Source: Ardenticatenaceae bacterium (GTDB lineage: Bacteria; Chloroflexota; Anaerolineae; Promineifilales; Promineifilaceae). Taken from it: a DNA stretch of 64,000 nt. The notes beneath the pieces were generated by a model, which worked only from the letters and a program-made list of their open reading frames with translations, searched no databases and was not told where the DNA came from. Position numbers and translations under genes: made by a program. The stretch spans positions 1 through 64,000 of the forward strand of contig JACKBV010000008.1 in the NCBI GenBank assembly GCA_020634315.1. The letters run 5' to 3'. This document shows, one piece after another, positions 43,176-50,243 of the stretch. Position 1 is the stretch's first letter. Every line of letters starts with the position of its first letter.

Positions 43176-45638
43176 ATGATGGCTACTGTAACGCCTCTCT
43201 CTGTGGATGCCTTGTACCGTCGTTGTGAACTCAACCAGCTCCCATTTGAAACGACGGCCGAATTACCCCCATTAGATGAAATTATTGGACAGGAACGCGC
43301 TGTAGAAGCAATCCAATTTGGCATCGGGATTCATCACGATGGCTTCAACTTGTTTGCTTTGGGACCAAACGGCACCGGAAAATATACGGCCGTTGCCCAA
43401 TTCCTCAACCAAAAAGCCCCCACCGAAACGCCGCCCGATGACTGGTGCTACGTCAACAACTTCGACCAGACACACAAACCGCAAGCCCTGCGCCTGCCCG
43501 GCGGGCAGGCCACCATCTTGCGCGACAAAATGAAACGGCTCATCGAAGACCTGCTCACCATCATCCCTGGCGCCTTCGACAGCGACGAATACCAGGCCCA
43601 GCAAAAAACTATTGAAGAAGAGTTCAAGGAAAGGCAAACGCAGGCATTAGAAGAATTGAGCGAAGCAGCTCTCACCAAACACATCGCCCTCATTCGCACG
43701 CCGAGCGGGTTTGCCTTTGCGCCGCTCAAAGAGGGCGAAGTGCTCAAGCCGGAAGAGTTTGTCAAGCTGCCACAGCAAGAACAGCAAATCATCGAAAATG
43801 AAGTCAAAAACCTGCAAGAGACGCTGCAACGCATCATGGAACAAGTGCCGCAATGGCAGCGCGAACGGCAAAACAAGCTCAAGCAGCTCAACCATGAAGT
43901 TGCCCGTTACGCCATTACCCCCTTGTTGGCGGAGATGCGCCAGACCTATGCTGAACAAACGGCCGTTCTCACGTACCTCGACGCCGTAGAAAAAGACATC
44001 ATCGAAAATTTCGGTCAATTCCTGGCCGACACAGAGTCCGCTGAAAGCGAGGCCAACGGGCTGCACAGCGACGAAGGCAGCAGCAAAAAGCAGACGTTTC
44101 AACGTTATCAGGTCAACGTCATGGTTGACCACAGCGAGACACAAGGTGCGCCGGTTGTCTATGAAGACAAACCCGCTTACCTCAACCTGATGGGGCGAAT
44201 CGAGCACTTTTCGCAAATGGGCAACCTGTTCACCAACTTCACACTCATTAAACCGGGCAGCCTGCACCGCGCCAATGGCGGGTACCTGATTTTAGATTGC
44301 CGCCGCCTGCTGCTGGAACCCTATGCCTGGGAAGCGCTCAAGCAAGCCCTTCGCGCCAAACAAATCAGCATCGAATCGTTGGGACAGTTATACAGCCTGG
44401 TGAGCACGGTCACGCTGGAACCAGAACCGATTCCCCTGAATGTAAAAGTCATCTTGTTGGGCGAACGGCAGCTCTACTACCTGCTGACTCAATATGATCC
44501 CGATTTTGGCGAACTCTTTAAGGTTGCCGCCGATTTTGAGGATCAGATGGCGCGTGATGAGGGCAGCCACCTGGCTTATGCACACCTGATTGGCGACCTG
44601 GCGCGGAAGGAAAACTTGAAGCATTTCCAGAAAACGGCCGTTGCACGCATCATTGAACACAGCGCACGCCTTTCCGGCGACGCCAGCAAGTTGACGACAC
44701 ACATGCAGAGCATCAGTGACTTGCTACGCGAAGCCGATTATTGGGCTGAGCAAGATGCGCACGAATTGGTGACGGTAGTTGATGTACAAAAAGCGCTGGA
44801 TGCGCAACTGCACCGCGCCGGCCGTATTCGCGAACAAATCCAGGAATCCATGCTGCGCGAAACCCTCCTCATCGACACGGATGGCGCACAGGTTGGGCAA
44901 ATTAACGGGCTGGCCGTGTACAGCCTGGGGCCGCAAAACAGCTTTGGCAAGCCCAGCCGCATCACGGCGCGTGTGCGCCTCGGCAAAGGCGAGGTGATTG
45001 ACATTGAGCGTCAGGTGGAAATGGGCGGCCCCATCCATTCCAAAGGGGTCATGATTTTGGCCGGGTTCTTGGGAGCGCGTTATGCCGGGGAACGGCCGTT
45101 TTCCCTCTCCGCCACCCTCGTCTTTGAACAATCCTACGGCGGCATTGATGGCGACAGCGCCTCCTCTGCCGAACTGTACGCCCTTCTCTCAGCGTTAGCC
45201 GATGTGCCCATCAAACAATCGTTGGCCGTCACCGGTTCTGTCAATCAACACGGCCAGGTGCAAGCCATTGGCGGCGTTAACGAAAAAATCGAGGGCTTTT
45301 TTGACCTGTGTACGGCACGCGGCTTAAGCGGAACTCAGGGCGTGCTGATTCCACAAGCCAATGTGCGCCATCTGATGCTGCGCCAGGATGTCATTGAGGC
45401 TGTCCGCGCCGGTCAATTTGCCATTTACCCCATCAGCCACATCGACGAAGGCATCGAACTGCTCACCGGCATACCCGCCGGAGCGCTCAACAACAAGGGA
45501 AATTATCCGCCGAAAAGCATTAACGGCCGTGTCACCACACGCCTCATCACCTTCGCCGAAAAACAACGCGCATTTGCGACGCCGCCAGCCAAACAAAAAA
45601 AGCAAGAGAAACGCAGAGAAGGAGCTGGCAATGAATGA
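43176..45638 (+). CDS. Lon-like ATP-dependent protease (LonB/AAA_32 type)
   Basis: About 820 residues. An N-terminal Lon-associated ATPase part with P-loop GPNGTGKYTAV (about 66) is interrupted by a long coiled-coil insertion (about 150-310, rich in Glu/Gln). AAA-like segments follow (GGYLILDCRRLLLEPYAWE). The S16 protease domain has Ser in DGDSASSAELYALLSALA and Lys in IGGVNEKIEGFFDLC, the catalytic dyad. It degrades damaged or regulatory proteins. Start ATG 43176 or 43179; GAGGGAG lies upstream. The stop overlaps the next USP gene by eight bases, linking proteolysis with stress-protein synthesis. Confidence 0.9.
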   Translation: MMATVTPLSVDALYRRCELNQLPFETTAELPPLDEIIGQERAVEAIQFGIGIHHDGFNLFALGPNGTGKYTAVAQFLNQKAPTETPPDDWCYVNNFDQTHKPQALRLPGGQATILRDKMKRLIEDLLTIIPGAFDSDEYQAQQKTIEEEFKERQTQALEELSEAALTKHIALIRTPSGFAFAPLKEGEVLKPEEFVKLPQQEQQIIENEVKNLQETLQRIMEQVPQWQRERQNKLKQLNHEVARYAITPLLAEMRQTYAEQTAVLTYLDAVEKDIIENFGQFLADTESAESEANGLHSDEGSSKKQTFQRYQVNVMVDHSETQGAPVVYEDKPAYLNLMGRIEHFSQMGNLFTNFTLIKPGSLHRANGGYLILDCRRLLLEPYAWEALKQALRAKQISIESLGQLYSLVSTVTLEPEPIPLNVKVILLGERQLYYLLTQYDPDFGELFKVAADFEDQMARDEGSHLAYAHLIGDLARKENLKHFQKTAVARIIEHSARLSGDASKLTTHMQSISDLLREADYWAEQDAHELVTVVDVQKALDAQLHRAGRIREQIQESMLRETLLIDTDGAQVGQINGLAVYSLGPQNSFGKPSRITARVRLGKGEVIDIERQVEMGGPIHSKGVMILAGFLGARYAGERPFSLSATLVFEQSYGGIDGDSASSAELYALLSALADVPIKQSLAVTGSVNQHGQVQAIGGVNEKIEGFFDLCTARGLSGTQGVLIPQANVRHLMLRQDVIEAVRAGQFAIYPISHIDEGIELLTGIPAGALNNKGNYPPKSINGRVTTRLITFAEKQRAFATPPAKQKKQEKRREGAGNE

Positions 45639-46476
45639 GAAGCGCAATCGACTGATTATCCAGCGAATTCTGGTGGCGCTTGACGGCTCGCCGCACAGCC
45701 AGTCGGCGCTGGAAGCGGCGGTCAATCTTGCCGGGCTGCTCAATGCGGAATTAATCGGCGTCTTTGTCGAAGACATCAATTTGCTGCGGCTGGCGCAACT
45801 GCCATTTGCCCACGAAATTCAAGCGCATACGGCCGTTTCCGAAAAGCTCAACATGGATCGCATGAAACGCCAACTGCGCCTGCAAGCACAGCAAGCCGAA
45901 GAAAATCTGGCACAGTTAGCACAGCAGCACACCGTCAGCTACTCATTCCGCATCATGCGCGGGCCAGTTTCGGCCGAGCTGTTAGCGGCGGCACTGGAAG
46001 CGGATTTATTGGCGTTAGGACGCATCAGCCGTTCTGTTTCGCGCAAAACACGGCTCGGCTCAACAGCGCGAACGGCCGTTAACCAGACCACGCATCCCGT
46101 CCTGCTCATGTCCCCCAACGTCGCGCTCGACCGCCCCATTTTGCTCGTTTACGATGGGTCAGCCGGGGCAAACAAGGCGCTCGACGTGGCCGCTTATCTG
46201 GCACAGGGAAACGGCCGTTTGCAAGTGCTACTCTGGGCCGACAACAAACAACAAGCCACAGACTACCAACACGCCATCACGCAAACGCTGCAAACAGAAA
46301 ATCTCAAACTCGAATTCCGCTACCTCACACCCGCAGACAGCGCCAACCTCGCCTACATCATGAAATTATCCGGCATGGGGCTGATGGTTCTCAACGACAC
46401 CGATTCCCGCTTGCCAGCGGCAACCATCCATACACTTGTGGAAGAACTCGACCATCCCGTTCTGCTTGTACGATAA
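45631..46476 (+). CDS. Universal stress protein with two domains
   Basis: 281 residues. The first domain starts IIQRILVALDGSPHSQSALEAA and keeps much of the USP fold, but its loop LLALGRISRSVSRKTRLGSTA is divergent. The second domain (about 165-281) is degenerate, starting DRPILLVYDGSAGANKAL and ending LDHPVLLVR without an SHGR loop. AAGGAG precedes the ATG, which lies inside the Lon-like gene. It may be a partner or adaptor of the protease; this is inferred from the overlap only. Confidence 0.85.
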   Translation: MNEKRNRLIIQRILVALDGSPHSQSALEAAVNLAGLLNAELIGVFVEDINLLRLAQLPFAHEIQAHTAVSEKLNMDRMKRQLRLQAQQAEENLAQLAQQHTVSYSFRIMRGPVSAELLAAALEADLLALGRISRSVSRKTRLGSTARTAVNQTTHPVLLMSPNVALDRPILLVYDGSAGANKALDVAAYLAQGNGRLQVLLWADNKQQATDYQHAITQTLQTENLKLEFRYLTPADSANLAYIMKLSGMGLMVLNDTDSRLPAATIHTLVEELDHPVLLVR

Positions 46477-46480
46477 ACAT

Positions 46481-46510
46481 CCTGCGGGAGGCTGATGAGC
46501 CTCCCGCAGG
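46481..46510 (+). terminator. Hairpin after the Lon-USP operon
   Basis: CCTGCGGGAGGCT pairs with AGCCTCCCGCAGG around GATG. The stem is very strong but lacks a U run, so termination may be incomplete or factor-assisted. Confidence 0.6.
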
Positions 46511-46579
46511 CTTCCGCAGTCGCCAAAAGCCCAACACCTCCCGGTTGGCAGTTACCAGGAAACTGTTAAGATTGTCGCT

Positions 46580-47356
46580 ATGGAAAAAACGATTTCCCGC
46601 TATGACGACACGATTCTCAACCGGTGCAACTTTTTTAAGGGACTGAGCAAACACGAAATAACGGCCGTTCTCAAGGCTGCCCGCATCGTCAACATTCCCT
46701 CAAACTCCTTCTTCTTTCACCAGGGTGAAGAAGCCATTTCCTTTTATATCGTCGTTTCCGGACAAGTGCGCCTCAGCCAGATTAACCCCGAAGGACGCCA
46801 GGTCATTGTCCACATTTTTGGCCCCGGCGATGCCATCGGCATCATCGTCGCCCTAAGCAACATGACTTACCCCGTTTCCGCCGAAGCGATGACCGACACA
46901 CAAGCGCTGGGATGGGATCGTGACACCATCGCCTACCTCATGGAAGAATGCCCGCGTCTGGCCGTGAATGGCCTTCACCTCATTGCCCATCGCTTCATGG
47001 AACTGCAAGATCGCTACCGCGAATTGGCAACCGAACGCGTGGAACGACGCATTGCACGCGCACTATTACGGCAGGCACAACAGAGAAACGGCCGTATTCC
47101 CCACACCAACACCCGCAACATCTCCCTTTCTCGCCAGGATTTAGCCGAAATGACCGGCACCACCCTCTACACAGTCAGCCGCACATGCAGCAGTTGGGAA
47201 CAAGAAGGCATCGTCACGGCTGGTCGTGGCTACATCGAAATCAACAACTTCCACAAACTCCTCGTTATCGCCGAAGACCTGCCCGACAGCCATCAATGCC
47301 ACGATCCACAAACATGCTACTTCTGCCCGCCTGACTTCAACTGCAATACCGCTTAA
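46580..47356 (+). CDS. FNR/CRP-family regulator with C-terminal cysteine cluster
   Basis: 258 residues. The cyclic-nucleotide-binding-like beta-roll (about 20-135: FFKGLSKHEITAVL, GDAIGIIVAL) and dimer helix precede a winged HTH (about 190-225: LSRQDLAEMTGTTLYTVSRTCSSWEQEGIV). The last 20 residues contain C240, C246, C249 and C255 (C-x5-C-x2-C-x5-C). Bacillus subtilis FNR binds its iron-sulfur cluster through a C-terminal C-x2-C-x4-C plus an Asp, so a similar oxygen-sensing cluster is likely here. It lies just before the octaheme cytochrome gene. FNR-like sites occur before several genes in the window. Confidence 0.9.
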   Translation: MEKTISRYDDTILNRCNFFKGLSKHEITAVLKAARIVNIPSNSFFFHQGEEAISFYIVVSGQVRLSQINPEGRQVIVHIFGPGDAIGIIVALSNMTYPVSAEAMTDTQALGWDRDTIAYLMEECPRLAVNGLHLIAHRFMELQDRYRELATERVERRIARALLRQAQQRNGRIPHTNTRNISLSRQDLAEMTGTTLYTVSRTCSSWEQEGIVTAGRGYIEINNFHKLLVIAEDLPDSHQCHDPQTCYFCPPDFNCNTA

Positions 47357-47428
47357 ATACGAAGCCCTCCCGCAAACCTGCCACCTTCACGAGAAAACGC
47401 ACAACCTCCTCTCCAAAAATCCCCTTCA

Positions 47429-47442
47429 TTGCGCTAGCGCAA
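47429..47442. promoter_or_regulatory. Palindrome TTGCGCTAGCGCAA upstream of the cytochrome gene
   Basis: A perfect 14-bp palindrome 100 bases ahead of the octaheme cytochrome start. It is unlike the TGA-N6-TCA sites elsewhere and could be a separate operator. Confidence 0.35.
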
Positions 47443-47543
47443 AGAAGCCAATCCATTCCCCCAGTAAACTAAGAGCACCCAATCCAAATGTATTGGGCAT
47501 GTTTTGTTTGTTCCCAAACCCAATTGAAACGGAGGTACCATCT

Positions 47544-48875
47544 ATGCAAAATCAAAGTGGAGCGCAATCCCCCTGGCAATCGCTCAGATTACTCATTCTT
47601 GGCCTGGTCGTCACCATCATTGTTTTAGGCATCACCATCACAATCATGGCCGTCGGCAGTTCCGGCGCAGCCGCCACAGAAGAACGGGTCAACGTTCTCG
47701 CCGACAGCGACGACGAATGCGTCACCTGCCATGCCAACACCACCCCAGGCATCATCGAACAATATGGACATAGCACAATGGCCGCCGCAGAAGTCACCTG
47801 CCGCGACTGTCACGAAGTCGAAGCAGATTACCCTGGATCCGTTGCACACGAAGGCACCTACGTCCTCAATACCCCCACCACGGCCATGTGTACCGACTGC
47901 CATCAAGCCGAAGTCGCCCAATTCAACCAGAGCCGCCACGCCCTGCCCTCCTATGTAGCCTATGCCGGACAAGAAGTATTGACAGAAGAACTCCTTGTGC
48001 AATACCAATCTGTCCCTGAGGGCGGTTTCCTGGATGACAAAATTCGTGCACGCAACTCCCTACACGCATTGGAAGGGCCAGCCATCACTAAATTCGCCTG
48101 TGAATCCTGCCACGATGTTGGCAAACCAGCCCTCGATGGCTCTGTCGGACAATGCCAGGAATGCCATCAGCGTCACATGTTCAGCCTGGAACAGGCACGC
48201 AAACCAGAAACATGCAATGCCTGCCACATCGGCCCCGACCATCCACAATGGGAAATTTATCAGGAATCGCCACACGGCATCGCCTACATGACCGACGGAG
48301 ACAACTGGAACTGGGAAGCTGAATCTGGCACCCTCACCGCCACCGATTTTCCAGCGGCAACATGCGCCATTTGCCACATGAGCGGCTTCGGCGCAACGGC
48401 GACCACACACGATGTTGGCGACCGTCTCACCTGGTATCTGGCTGCGCCCATCAGCGCCCGCCGTCCAGCCTGGCAAGACAACAAAGTGCGGATGCAAAGT
48501 GTGTGTAGTGAATGCCACAACCCGAACTTCATCGAACAACTCTATACAGATGGCGACGCTCTGGTGGAACAGGTCAATACCTGGGTCGCCGAAAGTGACC
48601 AAATCATCGCGCCATTGGTGGAAAATGGCCTGTTGACGGCCGAACCGTTTGATGAGCCAATTGACTATGTGTACTTCAACTTGTGGCACCATTGGGGACG
48701 CACCGCCAAGTTTGGCGCATGGATGCAAGGCGCAGACTATACACAGTGGCATGGCGCTTATGAGATGCTGCACGACCGCGCAGAACTCATTGAAATCACC
48801 AACGAAAAATTGGTTGAAGCCGGATTAGAGCCAATAGAATACGGCCGTCCACCACTCATTGAATCAGGAGAGTAG
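47544..48875 (+). CDS. Octaheme cytochrome c, hydroxylamine-oxidoreductase-like
   Basis: 443 residues. An N-terminal membrane or signal segment lies at about 14-38. There are eight CxxCH sites at C59, C86, C116, C186, C204, C224, C274 and C321. Near the C-terminus GAWMQGADYTQWHGAYE (391-407) resembles the HAO-family segment with the Tyr that crosslinks the P460 heme (Y399 here), from memory of the family. Depending on that crosslink, the enzyme would oxidise hydroxylamine or reduce nitrite or hydroxylamine outside the membrane. GGAGGT at 47531-47536 fixes the start. The next gene, 10 bases on, encodes an 8-TM protein that probably links it to quinones. Confidence 0.88.
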   Translation: MQNQSGAQSPWQSLRLLILGLVVTIIVLGITITIMAVGSSGAAATEERVNVLADSDDECVTCHANTTPGIIEQYGHSTMAAAEVTCRDCHEVEADYPGSVAHEGTYVLNTPTTAMCTDCHQAEVAQFNQSRHALPSYVAYAGQEVLTEELLVQYQSVPEGGFLDDKIRARNSLHALEGPAITKFACESCHDVGKPALDGSVGQCQECHQRHMFSLEQARKPETCNACHIGPDHPQWEIYQESPHGIAYMTDGDNWNWEAESGTLTATDFPAATCAICHMSGFGATATTHDVGDRLTWYLAAPISARRPAWQDNKVRMQSVCSECHNPNFIEQLYTDGDALVEQVNTWVAESDQIIAPLVENGLLTAEPFDEPIDYVYFNLWHHWGRTAKFGAWMQGADYTQWHGAYEMLHDRAELIEITNEKLVEAGLEPIEYGRPPLIESGE

Positions 48876-48885
48876 GAGCACATTC

Positions 48886-49788
48886 ATGGGCTATCTGGCT
48901 ATCCTCTTTCCATCTCTACAAAACAGGCGCTTGCCCCTGACACGGGATCAGCTAATGCTCCTCATGGCGGCTGTCAACCTCTTTTTCCTGGGTTTAGACA
49001 CCTATCTGGCGCATCTGATCAGTGGCACCATTCGCCCTCGTGAATGGATACCCATTCTCTTTGGCCCTACAGCCGGAGTGCTGCTGCTCATAGCCGGGCT
49101 AGTCGCCCTGCGGCACAGGCAAAGTGCCAATTGGCTGGCAACCTTCGTCCTAATCAGCAGCACAGTGGTCGGTTTGCTGGGTGCTTACTTTCACATGGTT
49201 CGTGGCTCTTTGCCAACTGCACCGGCCGGTTCACGACTTTCAGTCTCGCTGCTTATTTGGGCACCGCCGGTTGTCGCGCCATTAACCTTTGCCCTGGTAG
49301 GGTTATGGGGGCTTAGCGCCGCCTGGATCGAAGAACCGGCGGACAGTGGCACATTGCGCCTGTGGCGCACGCGCCGCCTGACGCTGCCCTACAGCAAAAC
49401 ACGAGCTTACCTCTTCATGGTCAGCCTGGGCATCCTGGCAACGCTTTTTAGCAGTGTCCTCGACCATGCCCGCACAGATTACGCCAATCCCTGGCTGTGG
49501 ATTCCTTTCATATCCGGCGTATTCGGCACTGTCGTCACCGTTGGATTAGGGGCTATCAATCAACCCAAACGCAGCGATGTTGCCATCTACGTTATGACCA
49601 TGCTTTTGCTCATTGTCGTGGGGCTGGTTGGGGCAGTGCTGCACGTGCAAACAGACCTGGTTGGCACCAGTATTGTTGTTCCTGAACGGTTCCTGCGTGG
49701 CGCACCTTTCCTGGCTCCTTTGTTGTTTGCCAACATGGGTATGCTGGGGCTGATTGCCATCTTGTCGCCTGTTGAGCAGCGAGCGTAA
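48886..49788 (+). CDS. 8-TM membrane protein with duplicated 4-TM/2-His units, partner of the octaheme cytochrome
   Basis: 300 residues, eight predicted TM helices. The protein is an internal duplication. TM1-4 carry His43 (LGLDTYLAHL) and His103 (GLLGAYFHMV); TM5-8 carry His194 (FSSVLDHARTDY) and His253 (GLVGAVLHVQ). The spacings are 60 and 59 residues, and the WIPILFG/WIPFISG segments align. Paired His on TM1 and TM3 of each half could bind b-type heme, making this a quinone-reactive module. I do not recognise it as NapC, NrfH or NrfD. AGGAGC precedes the ATG; the gene is 10 bases after the cytochrome stop. Confidence 0.75.
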   Translation: MGYLAILFPSLQNRRLPLTRDQLMLLMAAVNLFFLGLDTYLAHLISGTIRPREWIPILFGPTAGVLLLIAGLVALRHRQSANWLATFVLISSTVVGLLGAYFHMVRGSLPTAPAGSRLSVSLLIWAPPVVAPLTFALVGLWGLSAAWIEEPADSGTLRLWRTRRLTLPYSKTRAYLFMVSLGILATLFSSVLDHARTDYANPWLWIPFISGVFGTVVTVGLGAINQPKRSDVAIYVMTMLLLIVVGLVGAVLHVQTDLVGTSIVVPERFLRGAPFLAPLLFANMGMLGLIAILSPVEQRA

Positions 49789-49805
49789 ACCCCATATGAC
49801 ACATA

Positions 49806-49869
49806 TGACATTTGTCAAAGGATAACATGCTTTTCATCACTACTTTGCAACACGGCTGGCGGGCATAAT
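49806..49869 (+). promoter_or_regulatory. FNR-like site and distal promoter of ppdK
   Basis: TGACATTTGTCA (49806-49817), a perfect inverted repeat of TGACA, lies 52.5 bases (centre to start) before CATAAT (49864-49869). This is the same geometry as before the fumarase genes and the proximal ppdK promoter. Confidence 0.5.
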
Positions 49870-49974
49870 ATGTGTCATATAAACAACAAGGTGCATTTGA
49901 TGTTTGGAGTTTTAACCGCCAAATAAGGATAAACTTACCAAACAATCTGCCATATTCTACCTCCTCCTTTGATG

Positions 49975-50004
49975 ACAACGGCCGAAACATGTTTCGGCCG
50001 TTGT
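49975..50004. terminator. 30-bp perfect palindrome (possible attenuator)
   Basis: ACAACGGCCGAAACA and its exact complement meet without a loop. TTATTTG follows. It lies between the two candidate ppdK promoters and contains two half ACGGCCGT motifs. It could terminate or attenuate the distal transcript. Confidence 0.5.
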
Positions 50005-50082
50005 TATTTGTCGAAAAGCACCATTTGGTTGTAAAGTTATAAGGTTGAACTCAGTTGTTTTGGTGTGTTTGCCCGACAACAA

Positions 50083-50146
50083 TGACATTTGTCAGTGCTT
50101 CGCACGCAAGATGTCACTCCCCGATTGGGTAAATCACTCATACAAT
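50083..50146 (+). promoter_or_regulatory. FNR-like site and proximal promoter of ppdK
   Basis: TGACATTTGTCA (50083-50094), identical to the distal site, lies 52.5 bases before TACAAT (50141-50146). The predicted activator position is about -64. Confidence 0.55.
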
Positions 50147-50243
50147 TTCGGACGGTAAAAATAGAATCAGTGACAAACGCGAGTTATGGGGACTAACCAT
50201 GCTCTTTCTGTTTGCATCAATTTAGTAGGAATGGAGATTTGTG

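Larger units (their letters stand above)
49789..50243. other. 455-base regulatory region upstream of ppdK
   Basis: Contains two FNR-like sites each with a -10 candidate, two inverted ATATGACACATAT-type motifs (49794-49806 and 49868-49880) and a 30-bp palindrome (49975-50004). It also has very short ORFs: plus strand MFGVLTAK at 49900-49926, and minus strand, 13 codons, at 49912-49953 preceded by GGAGGAGGT. No gene of normal size was found. Confidence 0.6.

Noticed and set aside
49912..49953. 13-codon minus-strand ORF with GGAGGAGGT as a gene
   Set aside because: The ribosome-binding site is excellent but the peptide is too short and no downstream gene exists on that strand to be led; kept only as a note.
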